From Chloroflexota bacterium (lineage in GTDB: Bacteria; Chloroflexota; Ktedonobacteria; Ktedonobacterales; Ktedonobacteraceae), in the NCBI GenBank assembly GCA_005881495.1, contig VBHI01000213.1:1-49435 (forward strand): a DNA stretch of 49,435 nucleotides. The letters run 5' to 3'. Every line of letters begins with the position of its first letter. The first letter of the stretch is position 1. Both the position numbers and the translations under genes were made by a program. Under the pieces are notes generated by a model, which worked only from the letters and a program-made list of their open reading frames with translations, searched no databases and had not been told where the DNA came from. Of the stretch, positions 1 through 8,526 are shown piece after piece.

Positions 1-8
1 GGGTGTTG

Positions 9-338
9 TCAAATTTTGAATCCCAGGATCAGCAGTATCGTGAGGATATGGAGCAATTGATCGGCCCAGATCGGGCCAATCACCTTATAGCGCGACTTGA
101 GAGGATCAACCACAAAGTGTGTACCAAACAGAATAGCGGCAGCAAGGATGGACGCATGTGCGAAGAGCACAAATACAGCCGTATATGTGGCGCAATGATA
201 AAAGTTTACTTCCCAACTTTTCCCCTTCTCGACACTCATCCAGGTGCTTTGAAAGGCAAAATCACCGACAAAATGGCAGGCCAACCAGACAAGCAACGTT
301 GGTACCGAGATATCGATGAGTGTGGTAAACATGGGCAT
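9..338 (-). CDS. DUF3307 family small membrane protein
   Basis: A 109-residue protein with about three hydrophobic segments. It has the pattern I associate with DUF3307: a first segment ending in H-x-x-x-D-F-x-x-Q-S, a lysine after the following W-M, a central H in the second segment, then T-H-F-x-x-D-x-x-K and a final D-Q-x-x-H before the last hydrophobic run. The molecular function of this family is not established. The start is an ATG with a GAGGAGA ribosome site just upstream; a second in-frame ATG two codons later is also possible. It is the last gene of the minus-strand series in the window, about 195 bp downstream of the O-antigen-ligase-like gene. That gap shows no obvious terminator or gene. 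Family call fairly sure; function unknown. Confidence 0.7.
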   Translation of the reverse strand: MPMFTTLIDISVPTLLVWLACHFVGDFAFQSTWMSVEKGKSWEVNFYHCATYTAVFVLFAHASILAAAILFGTHFVVDPLKSRYKVIGPIWADQLLHILTILLILGFKI

Positions 339-533
339 TGTCTCTCCTCAACGAAAAGTGCTTTACCCAGAGTATAATGGAGAAGAAATAGCGGAACAAT
401 GAACTGAGTCTCCTAAAAAATGTGAAGAATGACACAATGTGCAGTCAGAACGATGCTACTTACGCCCTTCAGACCTTGAGCAGATGCCGTTTACAAAGGC
501 AGATCACGGTCAATGCAGCGTCACAGCTTCAGA

Positions 534-2219
534 TCAATTCCCCAAAACCTTGCCTTTTAGGCTGCTCTTTCTCCATGTGGTTCCACTGTAAAAGCGAAGC
601 AGGAGTAGTGCCACTATCATTATCCAGAAGCAGAAAGCTAAATCTTGCTCCAGAAATGCGCTATCAACCAGGCCCTGCACCATGGCCGCCAGCATCGCAG
701 CCCCAACCCCAATCGTCATCCATTGGAATGGCAGGTTCTCCCTTGTCTCATGAGAACGAAGGTATCGCAGAATGCGTATAAATAGCCAGGCAAAGAGGAT
801 CAATACACTAGCAAACGCTAAAACCCCAAAGATGCCGATACTCACCCAGACATGCAGAAAAACATTATGCGGGTGGGACAAATCAGGCTCGAACTTGAGG
901 TCTGTTGATATATGCGTTACAGGATCGAGAGTAATCCAGTAATGATGCAGTTGCGGGGTAAAACAAATCTTATTGTTGCTATAATGACAGAGCCAGTTAT
1001 CCATGCCATAGCCAAACCAGGGGCTATCGTGTATCATATTCAACGCACTTCTCCACAGGTAGAAGCGTTTAGTCGTTGTACTGACGTTGTGTATATCAAC
1101 ATGGCTACCAAAGAGAAAGTTAGTGATACGAGCATGATACAGAAAAGCTGATATCCCCATGAGAACGAGAAAAATAAGTATAGCTATCAACAATACTTTG
1201 CGCTTGCGAATCGAAATGGCAGCAATAAAAATGGCAGCGACAGCGATGGCTACCCAGGCGCCAATTGATTGCGTCAAGTAGAGTACATACAGCATTGGTA
1301 AACAGACAGCAATAGCCAGTAGTCTATTTTTCCAGAAGGCCCAAGTGTTCAGCGTGAAAAGTGATTTCGCGACAATCAATGCAAATCCAATAGGTAAAAT
1401 ATAATCAAAAAGCAAGCCAATACTATTGGCGCTACCATACATAGCATGAACACGGCGTATGCCATCGGGCTCGATTTGTATGAGGTTTCTGAAGAAAAAG
1501 AACTGGATCATGCCAAGTATCGCCATCATCAACCCGGTACCTAACATCGCAAGCAACAAACGGGTTACATCTTGGCGCGAACGTAGACAGTAGAGAGCCA
1601 GCGTTAAGTAGAGAAGGGGATCAACGATCTCCTCGCGATAATAGCGCAGAGCTACAACCTTGTCATATGCTACGAATATTGAAAGTGTCGCTGCTAAAAA
1701 GAAAACGAATACTGGGATAGAAAATGGCCCCAGGCGGTCTCGCAACTCTCGCCAAGAAAGCCAGTATGGCCAACTACTTCTCTGGAGCACAAGTTGTAAC
1801 AGGGCAACCAGCAGACAGACACCCAGGGTTATCTCGGCAAGGCTAAAAGAGTAATGGCTAAATATCGTCTTTTGGTAGAAATAGAAGGGTAATGTCAAAG
1901 GAAATAGTGCGATGGCAATTGGTAAACGATACCAGCACAATACCGCGAATATCAGCAAAAACGGCAGAGATAACAATGGATGTAACGCAAAGAGGAAACC
2001 CGTACCGAGATGCTTATTGCCAATAACGTAATAAGCAGCCATTGACAAGATAAGGCTTATTTCAATTATTCGATCATACCAAAATGATGAAATACCCTTC
2101 GTATGATTTCTATTATCCACGGGCGGCTCAGTCGGTTTGTCCGTAATTGTATGATCTACGTCCCCAACTTCATATTCTCCAGAAACAGCATCTGATAAAG
2201 GGATGCTATGATTACTCAT
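534..2219 (-). CDS. O-antigen ligase-like polytopic membrane protein
   Basis: A 561-residue protein with a polar N-terminus of about 50 residues and then roughly a dozen membrane segments. Its large loop near residues 380-450 contains W-x-x-A-L-N-M-I-x-x-S-P-x-x-G-x-G and a S-H-P-H-N-V-F-L-H motif. This loop pattern is typical of the Wzy_C/WaaL O-antigen ligase and polymerase superfamily, which joins undecaprenyl-linked glycans to acceptors at the outer face of the membrane. In a monoderm-like Chloroflexota cell the substrate is more likely a surface polysaccharide or teichuronic-like glycan than LPS; that is inference. No other glycan genes are next to it, so its pathway cannot be deduced here. 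The ribosome site is weak (AAGAAG directly before the ATG). Confidence 0.78.
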   Translation of the reverse strand: MSNHSIPLSDAVSGEYEVGDVDHTITDKPTEPPVDNRNHTKGISSFWYDRIIEISLILSMAAYYVIGNKHLGTGFLFALHPLLSLPFLLIFAVLCWYRLPIAIALFPLTLPFYFYQKTIFSHYSFSLAEITLGVCLLVALLQLVLQRSSWPYWLSWRELRDRLGPFSIPVFVFFLAATLSIFVAYDKVVALRYYREEIVDPLLYLTLALYCLRSRQDVTRLLLAMLGTGLMMAILGMIQFFFFRNLIQIEPDGIRRVHAMYGSANSIGLLFDYILPIGFALIVAKSLFTLNTWAFWKNRLLAIAVCLPMLYVLYLTQSIGAWVAIAVAAIFIAAISIRKRKVLLIAILIFLVLMGISAFLYHARITNFLFGSHVDIHNVSTTTKRFYLWRSALNMIHDSPWFGYGMDNWLCHYSNNKICFTPQLHHYWITLDPVTHISTDLKFEPDLSHPHNVFLHVWVSIGIFGVLAFASVLILFAWLFIRILRYLRSHETRENLPFQWMTIGVGAAMLAAMVQGLVDSAFLEQDLAFCFWIMIVALLLLRFYSGTTWRKSSLKGKVLGN

Positions 2220-2365
2220 CTTCTTACAACAATTCTATATATATTTTTGTGTACATTCATCAACACCAGGAAAATTACGACACCAGTATATCAAAGTACT
2301 TGAAGTTAGTCCAACACAGCTATGGTTCATAATCAGTTTTGGGACTTTAGGTAAGCTGTTAAAGA

Positions 2366-2407
2366 GAGGGGAGGGAAACTCGTAGCATTTGAGTTTTCCC
2401 TCCCCTC
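2366..2407 (-). terminator. Hairpin terminator after the HemL-like gene
   Basis: The arms 2366-2381 and 2391-2407 pair over about 16 bp with one bulged base and a 9-nt loop. The structure sits 16 bp after the stop of the HemL-like gene. On the minus strand it is followed by TCTCTTTAA, a weak U-tract. It separates this gene from the downstream O-antigen-ligase-like gene. Confidence 0.7.
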
Positions 2408-2422
2408 ATTGAAGCCGCCTAT

Positions 2423-3796
2423 CTATCTTGTCAGCTCAGTAACAAATTGCTGAAAGACATGCAAATGATGGTCTATATCAGCCTGTGTGTGCTGAATTGA
2501 GATTGTCCACTGATCATCAAAACCTGGAGGGAAGAGAATACCACGATTTGCCAGGAAGAGCCAATACGCATAGGAAAGATGCATATCTATATCCCACCAT
2601 GCACGATAGTTACGCGCGCGTTCATAACGGAACATGGCACAGCCTTTTGCGCCGATCTGGGCCACATGCATGGGCATATCAAATTCCTCGATGATGCCCA
2701 CATATCCTTCTCCTAACTGTTTAGAAAGACCTATTGCATGAGTGTGGGCCTCAGGCGTAAAAATCTGCGTCAGTGTGACCAGGCCAGCTCGCATCGACAT
2801 GGGATTACCGTTGAATGTCCCTAGATGCAAAACCTCCTTGTGGTTAATGCGGCGCATGATCTCTTCGCGACCACCAAAAGCACCAATAGGCATCCCACCA
2901 CCAATTGACTTGGCAAGGCAGATGAGGTCTGGGTCCACAGGATATAACTCGGTAATTCCACCAGGAGCGACCGTAACTCCCGTTTTTACTTCGTCGAAGA
3001 TAAGCAGTACCCCGTGCCCGCGCGTAATATCACGCACACTTTGGAGATATCCCTCATCAGGCAGCACGATCCCAACATTCATTAATACAGCCTCGGTAAT
3101 TACCGCTGCGACCTCGCCTTCGTGTTCAGTTAGAATACGTTCCAGAGCCTCCGCATCATTAAAGGGAGCAATAATGGTATTACCCTTGACGCCAACTGGT
3201 ATACCTTTCGAAGCTGGAACAGTATGTGGCCGTTCAGCCGGACCGGCTGCCTCGACAGATGGCTTGGTGCTCATCAGAACTGTATCATGATGCCCGTGGT
3301 AAGAGCCCTCGATCTTCACTATCTTATCACGGCCAACATGTGCGCGTGCTAAACGCAGCGCATCCATTGTCGCTTCGGTACCTGAGTTACAGAAACGCAC
3401 TTGTTCAATCGGCGCGAATCGTCGTACCATTTCTTCTGCCAGATAAACCGTATCAGGGCAGGGCAGTGAATAGAGGCTTCCCTTACCAAGCTGGTCGCGC
3501 AAAGCTTCCACCAATAGGGGGTGCGAGTGACCAACAAGCAAGCTCCCAAAACCAAGGTGGAAGTCCACATATTCATTGCCATCATAGTCCCAGATGTGAC
3601 TGCCCTCTGCGCGACTGATGAAAAGGGGATAAGGGCGTACCGCTTGAAACGAACTGGAGACACCCATAGGCATCGACGATTTCGCGCGTTCGTGAATCTC
3701 CTTGGAGCGAGTTGTACGCTTCTTGAACTCCACTTCCTCGCGGTCGACAATCTCTTCTACGATCTTGGGGTTAATCGTAATTGGTTCCCGAAGCAT
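2423..3796 (-). CDS. Class III aminotransferase, glutamate-1-semialdehyde aminomutase-like
   Basis: A 457-residue PLP-dependent fold-type I enzyme of the HemL branch. Visible motifs are the G-S-H-x-W-D-Y-D-G-N-E-Y-V-D-F substrate-entry region, F-C-N-S-G-T-E-A-T-M (phosphate binding), Y-H-G-H-H-D, I-F-D-E-V (PLP-ring Asp) and L-A-K-S-I-G-G-G, whose Lys should form the Schiff base, followed by G-T-F-N-G-N-P. True HemL makes 5-aminolevulinate for heme. However, many HemL-like proteins are amino-acid aminotransferases or epimerases, and the C-terminus with Q-H-T is not typical enough to decide. No heme genes are near. The ATG has a good GGAAAGGAGC site. It is followed by a terminator and preceded by a 277-bp gap that holds its promoter. 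Confidence 0.8.
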   Translation of the reverse strand: MLREPITINPKIVEEIVDREEVEFKKRTTRSKEIHERAKSSMPMGVSSSFQAVRPYPLFISRAEGSHIWDYDGNEYVDFHLGFGSLLVGHSHPLLVEALRDQLGKGSLYSLPCPDTVYLAEEMVRRFAPIEQVRFCNSGTEATMDALRLARAHVGRDKIVKIEGSYHGHHDTVLMSTKPSVEAAGPAERPHTVPASKGIPVGVKGNTIIAPFNDAEALERILTEHEGEVAAVITEAVLMNVGIVLPDEGYLQSVRDITRGHGVLLIFDEVKTGVTVAPGGITELYPVDPDLICLAKSIGGGMPIGAFGGREEIMRRINHKEVLHLGTFNGNPMSMRAGLVTLTQIFTPEAHTHAIGLSKQLGEGYVGIIEEFDMPMHVAQIGAKGCAMFRYERARNYRAWWDIDMHLSYAYWLFLANRGILFPPGFDDQWTISIQHTQADIDHHLHVFQQFVTELTR

Positions 3797-3926
3797 AAAA
3801 GCTCCTTTCCTGCTGGGAAGAGGTAATCTTGAAAATAGTACCTACATGTGTTGTATTACAATGTCCGCTGTCTACACTATTGTAACCTACAACTGATGAA
3901 ATTAGCAATTCTTTTCACAGCAAATG

Positions 3927-3972
3927 TTGCGAATTTCTCAAATAAATAGGATATTCACTGCGAAATTCGCAA
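3927..3972. repeat. Perfect 11-bp inverted repeat between dtxR-like gene and aminotransferase
   Basis: TTGCGAATTTC at 3927-3937 is matched exactly by GAAATTCGCAA at 3962-3972, with 24 nt between. It lies in the AT-rich gap upstream of the aminotransferase and downstream of the DtxR-type gene. It could be an operator for the aminotransferase, a weak terminator of the regulator gene, or both; nothing decides this. Confidence 0.45.
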
Positions 3973-4073
3973 TAATAGCAGCAAATGAGCGCGTGAATCA
4001 CTTGAGAGCCTCGTTTGAGTGATATGTTCAGGAAAAAGTTACGTTTGTGGATAATACTGAAAGAAGAGAAATA

Positions 4074-4784
4074 TTACTGGATTACCCAAATTTTAGCCGC
4101 AGCTGATTTGCTGATACAAACTTCACGTTCACCGACTTGTACAATAAAGCTCTCATCCTGTTCATTTCCAATACCACCCTGAACAAGAACCCGTAATTGC
4201 GTTTCAGGTGTCAGACCTTTCTCGTGCATGTAGAGAATAAGGGCTTCTTCGTCCTCAACAACTTCAGAGATGCAAAGAATAGTGACCACGCCACCAGTCG
4301 GGACCGTTGATAGCCGTATTGCGCCATGATCTTTGAGGTAACTGCGAGCATTTACTACTGAACCAGGTATGGGATTGCCATGGGGACAGGTAGTTGGATT
4401 GTTCAAGGAAGTAATAACACGTGCCTCTACAGCACCAGATATGAAATGTTCCAGACGACAGGCCTCCTCGTGTACCTGGTGCCACTGCATACCGAGCATA
4501 TCGACAAGGAAACGCTCTGTTAACCTATGCCGGCGTAACACTGCTTCAGCGGCTTGATTGCCTGATTCAGTTAACGTCACTTGACGCTTGTTGTCCATCT
4601 CTATGTAGCCGTCGCGTACAAGACGCTTAAGCATTTCCGTGACTGTTGGAGGTGCAACGCGAAACTTCTCCGCAAGACGCGCGCCAATCACAACTTCGTC
4701 TTCCATGCTCATATTATAAACAGTCTCTAGGTATTCTTCGACTGTTGCGCTCAGAGGCTCTTCCAATTTCATCGCTGTTCCCAT
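4074..4784 (-). CDS. DtxR/MntR-family metal-dependent transcriptional regulator
   Basis: The N-terminal winged helix contains Y-L-E-T-V-Y, then A-x-x-F-x-V-A-P-P-T-V-T-E-M-L-K-R-L and L-T-E-S-G. The dimerisation and metal domain has R-R-H-R-L-T-E-R-F-L-V-D-M-L-G-M and E-E-A-C-R-L-E-H; the Cys and His here are metal ligands in the DtxR/MntR/SirR family. After C-P-H-G-N-P-I-P-G comes a C-terminal FeoA/SH3-like domain. Such proteins repress iron or manganese uptake when metal-loaded. The open frame extends to a GTG at 4826, but conserved sequence begins near M-K-L-E-E-P. I chose the ATG at 4784; 4772 is equally possible. No metal transporter lies nearby, so its targets are unknown. It is separated from the PhaJ-like gene by a terminator. 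Confidence 0.88.
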   Translation of the reverse strand: MGTAMKLEEPLSATVEEYLETVYNMSMEDEVVIGARLAEKFRVAPPTVTEMLKRLVRDGYIEMDNKRQVTLTESGNQAAEAVLRRHRLTERFLVDMLGMQWHQVHEEACRLEHFISGAVEARVITSLNNPTTCPHGNPIPGSVVNARSYLKDHGAIRLSTVPTGGVVTILCISEVVEDEEALILYMHEKGLTPETQLRVLVQGGIGNEQDESFIVQVGEREVCISKSAAAKIWVIQ

Positions 4785-4865
4785 TCTGGTACAAAGTATC
4801 CGACTGTTACACTCAGATTTTATCACCTATCTCTCTCCCGTCAAGTAGTACGCCAATGAAGTAAA

Positions 4866-4900
4866 TGACGCTCCACCCAAATATTAAAGGTGGAGCGTCA
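4866..4900 (-). terminator. Hairpin terminator after the PhaJ-like gene
   Basis: TGACGCTCCACC (4866-4877) pairs perfectly with GGTGGAGCGTCA (4889-4900) around an 11-nt loop. On the minus strand it is followed by TTTACTT. It lies between the PhaJ-like gene and the DtxR-type gene. Confidence 0.75.
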
Positions 4901-4935
4901 CTATTTGTCGCATTGTATGTCGGGTTTACTCTCGG

Positions 4936-5385
4936 TTAACTTCCTTCCTCTAAGACTAGTACGTATTTCACCGTTGCTTCACCGGTAAGAACCAATATCC
5001 CCTCCTGATTTGTACAATCAGTACGCAACGTGACGATGTGTTTATCTTCCCGTAGGGAGATTACCTCAACAGTAATCGTAATGGTGTCGCCAATACGTAC
5101 AGGTGCGAGAAATTTTAACGTCTGACCCAGATAGATGCTTCCATGCCCAGGAAGATCGTTGCCTAACACTGCAGAGATCATCGATGCGACCATAATTCCA
5201 TGCGCAACACGTCCTCCAAAAGGTGTGCGCGCAGCGTATTCTTCATCAATATGGATGGGGTTTTTGTCAGTGCTGACGTGCGCAAAGAGGTCAATATCCT
5301 CCGCAGTGATCAGATGTGACCGTGATGTTTGCGTTCCAACAGGTGGAAGCGGGGCTAAGACCTTGGTGTGTGTGTGTTTGCTCAT
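4936..5385 (-). CDS. phaJ: MaoC-family (R)-specific enoyl-CoA hydratase, PhaJ-like
   Basis: A 149-residue single hotdog-fold hydratase. The catalytic motif is visible: D-I-D-x-F-A-x-V-S-x-D-x-N-P-I-H, with the Asp and His of the (R)-hydratase dyad, followed by G-G-R-V-A-H-G-I-M and F-L-A-P-V-R-I-G-D-T. The length matches PhaJ. PhaJ converts trans-2-enoyl-CoA from fatty-acid oxidation to (R)-3-hydroxyacyl-CoA, the substrate of PHA synthase. The gene lies 650 bp downstream of phaC on the same strand but behind a strong terminator, so it is probably a separate transcript. The location beside phaE-phaC supports the PhaJ role; a different enoyl-CoA substrate cannot be excluded. Confidence 0.83.
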   Translation of the reverse strand: MSKHTHTKVLAPLPPVGTQTSRSHLITAEDIDLFAHVSTDKNPIHIDEEYAARTPFGGRVAHGIMVASMISAVLGNDLPGHGSIYLGQTLKFLAPVRIGDTITITVEVISLREDKHIVTLRTDCTNQEGILVLTGEATVKYVLVLEEGS

Positions 5386-5754
5386 ACTTTTCGTTCCTTG
5401 AAAGTTGAATCACGCAGAAAGTTGAATCACTCACTATTTTCTTCTTAACACAGGGACCAACATTCTTGCCGTAATTACTCTCACTGGCATGTGTATCTTC
5501 TCCTCCCGAAATTTCACTTTTTCATCTCCACTAACTTAGATAACTTCGCATCTATATGCTTTTTGATGAGATATAATAACAGCATCTATATGCATATTAC
5601 ATTTATGCATGCTATTTGTCAAGGGGATGGTTGGCTTGGTTCTACGTCCTACAGAGTAAATACCTTGCTAAAACGCAAAAATGCCCTTATGTTTTGTACA
5701 AATTATGTGCAGCATATTGATTTTCTTAACAGAGTGTAGAAGCCACAATTGTGC
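5386..5754. other. Intergenic stretch upstream of the PhaJ-like gene
   Basis: An AT-rich stretch of about 370 bp without a convincing coding region on either strand. It must hold the minus-strand promoter of the PhaJ-like gene, but I cannot pin down a hexamer pair. It runs into the small palindromic repeat and the phaC terminator described separately. Confidence 0.4.
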
Positions 5755-5816
5755 CCAATTCATCGCGCACCGCGATATGGATCAACTCCCCTGGCTTGTG
5801 CAGTGAATCGGGCCCC
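5751..5816. repeat. Small palindromic intergenic repeat
   Basis: The stretch begins GTGCCCAATTCATCGCGC and ends GTGAATCGGGCCCC. The ends are imperfect inverted copies of a GCCC(G/A)ATTCA(C/T) unit. It belongs in style to the small GC-rich palindromes scattered through the trp operon of this window; the trpG tail contains a related CCCGATTTATCGCG string. It lies between two transcription units and does not code for anything recognisable. Confidence 0.5.
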
Positions 5817-5864
5817 TTTTGATCACCTGGAAATATATAGACACTGTTGCTCGAGGATCAATCG

Positions 5865-5914
5865 AAAAGAGCGAGGGCTTTATGGTTTTGCGGCCATAAA
5901 GCCCTCGCTCTTTT
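5865..5914. terminator. Very strong hairpin terminator after phaC
   Basis: The arms 5865-5885 and 5894-5914 are perfect inverted repeats of 21 bp with an 8-nt loop. The arms begin with AAAA and end with TTTT, so the structure can act in both directions. It lies about 120 bp beyond the phaC stop and should end the phaE-phaC transcript. Confidence 0.85.
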
Positions 5915-6036
5915 GTGAGGCATTTGTGATACACTAGACGCTCAATCGCTAGGCGTCGAGTGCTGTGATATCTCCGACGGGTTCACCAAGTTCTCTGGCG
6001 CGGACAACGCGCTTCATGTTGCCAAGTAGAGATACG

Positions 6037-7104
6037 CTACTTTGAGCGCAGTTCTAACCAACTAAGAATCTTTGGCCAGAGAGACTTCTTCGCGTCTGAA
6101 CCAGTCAACAGGCCGACATGTCCAGAATCCAGCACGAAAAATTCTTTATCCTCGCTCGAGATGAGGTTCATGGTAGCTTCTGCCTGTGGCAAAGTACAGA
6201 TATGATCCTTCTTCCCCGCAATGTTTAGCACAGCACAGTTGATTGCTGAAAGGTCTACCCGCATTCCACGAAGCCTGATCTCACCTTTTACAAGCTTATT
6301 CTGCTGGTAAAATTCGCGAATCCACTGCCGGAATGCCGCCCCAGGAAATGGGATGCCGTCGTTCACCCACTTATTCATAGCCAACCAGGTATCCATAGGT
6401 TTGCCCTGCAAAATACGATCCCACATCGTAACATAGGAACCTACGTAGTTGGTCACTGGTTTGGCCAAACGGTTTCCAGTATCGACGAGATCACCAGGAA
6501 TGTTTCCAAAAGCTGCTGCCATGTGATCAGGGTTAAGGTATTTTTCATTGGTCCATAAGCCATAGAGACCCGTATTCTCTGCTGTGAAGTCAATTGGTGC
6601 CGTCATCAGGATCAGGTTCCTGAGGGGTTTGCCAGGGAAAAGTGCTGTGTACATCGCCGCCATGGTTCCTCCCATGCAGTAACCCAGTAAGGTAAATTCT
6701 TCAGCATGGGCAGTTCTAAGCACCTTTTTGACTGCTCGAGGCATATAGTCCAGTACGTAGTTTTCAAAAGTGAGATTGCTATCCTCATCACCTGGTATCC
6801 CCCAGTCGAGCATAAAGACATCGAAGCCATGGTTCACCAGGTACTCTACCAGGCTATTCCCAGGCATCAAATCCAGCACATAGGGCCGATTGATGAGTGC
6901 ATAGACCAGCAGAATAGGAACAGGATACTTCTTTTCGACTGTTGGCTCATAGTGGTAAAGCTTCGCCTTGTTCTTCGTCCAGATAATCTCTTTAGGTGTC
7001 TGCCCCGTGTTAGCTCTCGCTCCCTCAACAATAATCTGCAAACCTGCCTCATATTTCTTGAGGTTGCTTTCAATGTCTAATTGTGTATCATTTTCACTCG
7101 TCAT
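6037..7104 (-). CDS. phaC: Class III poly(R)-hydroxyalkanoate synthase catalytic subunit
   Basis: A 355-residue alpha/beta-hydrolase, the usual size for class III PhaC. The lipase-like box is G-Y-C-M-G-G with nucleophile Cys143. The other catalytic residues fit Asp300 in G-K-K-D-H and His329 in D-S-G-H-V-G. The enzyme polymerises (R)-3-hydroxyacyl-CoA into PHA on the surface of storage granules and works as a complex with PhaE, which is encoded 53 bp upstream. The ATG has a GAGAGGAG ribosome site. A PhaJ-like hydratase and a phasin-like gene on either side complete a storage-polymer cluster. Confidence 0.93.
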   Translation of the reverse strand: MTSENDTQLDIESNLKKYEAGLQIIVEGARANTGQTPKEIIWTKNKAKLYHYEPTVEKKYPVPILLVYALINRPYVLDLMPGNSLVEYLVNHGFDVFMLDWGIPGDEDSNLTFENYVLDYMPRAVKKVLRTAHAEEFTLLGYCMGGTMAAMYTALFPGKPLRNLILMTAPIDFTAENTGLYGLWTNEKYLNPDHMAAAFGNIPGDLVDTGNRLAKPVTNYVGSYVTMWDRILQGKPMDTWLAMNKWVNDGIPFPGAAFRQWIREFYQQNKLVKGEIRLRGMRVDLSAINCAVLNIAGKKDHICTLPQAEATMNLISSEDKEFFVLDSGHVGLLTGSDAKKSLWPKILSWLELRSK

Positions 7105-7157
7105 TTCGCACTCCTCTCCGCTGTGTATTGCGACACTGATGGTCTACTTTGCTGAGT

Positions 7158-8108
7158 TTATACTGTTTGTTTTGCTTCTACTTTAGAGCCGTTGGCCTTT
7201 GGATTTCTGGCATTTTTCCTCGTTGGCTTACGAGTAGCTACAACATCCACTTCAGTAGCTGTGGAAGAAATGCTGGCTTCGTTCTTCGCAAAAGCCTCAA
7301 GGACTTTATCCAGTTTCTTCTCCATTCCTTCCGTATGCTTTGCAAGTTTCTCTACTGTTTCAAGCTTTTCCAGTGCTGAGGAGATGGCGTCCAGTCTCTT
7401 CTCAACACGACTCAAGCGCCCTTCCAGTTCCGTTATTACGTCCTTTGTTGCCACCTGAGAATTTCCATCCTCAATGTCATCTAAGGCGTCATCAAGGCGA
7501 TCAACCTTCTCCTCCAAAGCGACGATAATCTCAGCAACACGGGCTAAATCCGAGCGAGTGGGGAGTTGGAGATTTCTAAAATAATCTTCATTGGCACGGC
7601 GTGTAGCCATGTAATAGCTCGTATAGCTCTCTATAAATTGGCTAGCGTTTTCGACAAATTTCTCATTCCCAATGATATCACCAACTATTTTTGCCCACGT
7701 GTCGCTAGAGGCATCATACCACTGCTTAATAAATGTGAATGGATCAGCTGGGACTGTTCCTCCCGAAAAAATTTTGGACCGGTTTTCTTCCATTATCTCC
7801 AACCACTGGGCAGTAAGACCTAAGGGATCTCCACCCATTTCTGCAGCTTTTGCCCACGCACCAATTGCCGCTTCATACCATTGTTTCCTCAACTCGGTCG
7901 GTTCTATCGTCCCCTTGGCACTCTCTTTCATTTGTTCCTGGGCTACTTCTATGCTATGCAGCCACGGTCGATACAAACCATAGGGATCTACAAATGTTCC
8001 TTTGCCGCCTTCAAGAACATTTGTCCACATTGCCGTAGAGGTTTCGCTCCATTGCTTCCAAAAATCCAGCGGATTCACTGGACCTTGAGCTTTTGATCCT
8101 TCTGCCAT
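7158..8108 (-). CDS. phaE: Class III PHA synthase subunit PhaE
   Basis: A 316-residue protein rich in W-x-x-W and K-Q-W-Y-D/E-A segments. Near residues 120-180 there is D-P-F-x-F-I-K-Q-W-Y-D then Y-x-x-Y-Y-x-x-x-R-x-x-E-D-Y-F-R-N-L-Q-L-P-T-R-S-D, a pattern shared with PhaE proteins. This is followed by a long coiled coil (about 180-275) and a basic Lys/Asn/Arg-rich tail. PhaE has no catalytic site; it binds and activates PhaC. The ribosome site AAAGGAGC precedes the ATG. phaE and phaC form a two-gene operon bounded upstream by the phasin-gene terminator and downstream by the hairpin at 5865. The N-terminal half looks like three diverged copies of a W-x-x-W segment. Confidence 0.88.
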   Translation of the reverse strand: MAEGSKAQGPVNPLDFWKQWSETSTAMWTNVLEGGKGTFVDPYGLYRPWLHSIEVAQEQMKESAKGTIEPTELRKQWYEAAIGAWAKAAEMGGDPLGLTAQWLEIMEENRSKIFSGGTVPADPFTFIKQWYDASSDTWAKIVGDIIGNEKFVENASQFIESYTSYYMATRRANEDYFRNLQLPTRSDLARVAEIIVALEEKVDRLDDALDDIEDGNSQVATKDVITELEGRLSRVEKRLDAISSALEKLETVEKLAKHTEGMEKKLDKVLEAFAKNEASISSTATEVDVVATRKPTRKNARNPKANGSKVEAKQTV

Positions 8109-8189
8109 CTCGTGCTGCTCCTTTCACACATGTAAATTACATTCACCACATATAGTAACTCACACAACGAATTACCACAAATAACAAAA

Positions 8190-8212
8190 GGGCCGGGGCT
8201 TTCGCCCCGACC
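8190..8212 (-). terminator. Hairpin terminator after the phasin-like gene
   Basis: GGTCGGGGC and GCCCCGGCC pair around GAAA when read on the minus strand, followed by CTTTTGTTATTTG. This is a textbook intrinsic terminator for the phasin-like gene, and means phaE has its own promoter in 8109-8190. Confidence 0.85.
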
Positions 8213-8236
8213 TCAAATCATCCATGCAACATGCAC

Positions 8237-8503
8237 TTATTTGGAAGCTTTTTGCGTTGTATTCTGCGCCTGGTGAGTATAACTCTGCAGGGTATCTAGC
8301 CCCTGGCGCGTGGACTTCTGGAAAGTCTCCGTGGCGGTCTGAAAGGTCTCCAGGCCCTGCCGGGTGGCAGACTCAACAGCATTGAGAGCCTGTTGATAGT
8401 AGGTGAATGGCGAGCGGAAGAAGTTTGTGAGACCTGAATATGATCCTACATTATCAATGAAGCAATATGAATTTTTGGCACTCCTAGTACTTGACACAAG
8501 CAC
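8237..8503 (-). CDS. Small phasin-like PHA granule protein
   Basis: An 88-residue amphipathic helical protein with an internal repeat around T-R-Q-G-L-E-T-F-Q and T-R-Q-G-L-D-T-L-Q. This low-complexity, Gln/Thr/Ala-rich helical pattern, together with its place beside phaE-phaC, suggests a phasin that coats granules. Sequence similarity to known phasins cannot be tested here. The start is uncertain: a GTG at 8503 has an AGGGTG site five bases upstream, but the first 25 residues look unlike the rest and overlap the oppositely directed promoter of the trp operon. A shorter protein from an internal non-ATG codon is possible. Confidence 0.55.
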   Translation of the reverse strand: MLVSSTRSAKNSYCFIDNVGSYSGLTNFFRSPFTYYQQALNAVESATRQGLETFQTATETFQKSTRQGLDTLQSYTHQAQNTTQKASK

Positions 8504-8519
8504 AAATCACCCTTATACT
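8491..8519 (+). promoter_or_regulatory. Sigma-70-type promoter of the trpS-trp operon
   Basis: TTGACA at 8491-8496 and TATACT at 8514-8519 are separated by exactly 17 bp, a near-consensus vegetative promoter. Transcription should begin near 8526, just ahead of the T-box leader. The promoter overlaps the proposed 5' end of the phasin-like gene on the other strand, so the two may interfere. Confidence 0.82.
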
Positions 8520-8526
8520 TTCCTCA

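Noticed and set aside
2742..3618. Plus-strand frames antisense to the HemL-like aminotransferase
   Set aside because: The aminotransferase has full motif support; these are shadows.
5749..5937. Open frame of 62 residues on the plus strand
   Set aside because: It consists of the small palindromic repeat and the phaC terminator hairpin; not a gene.
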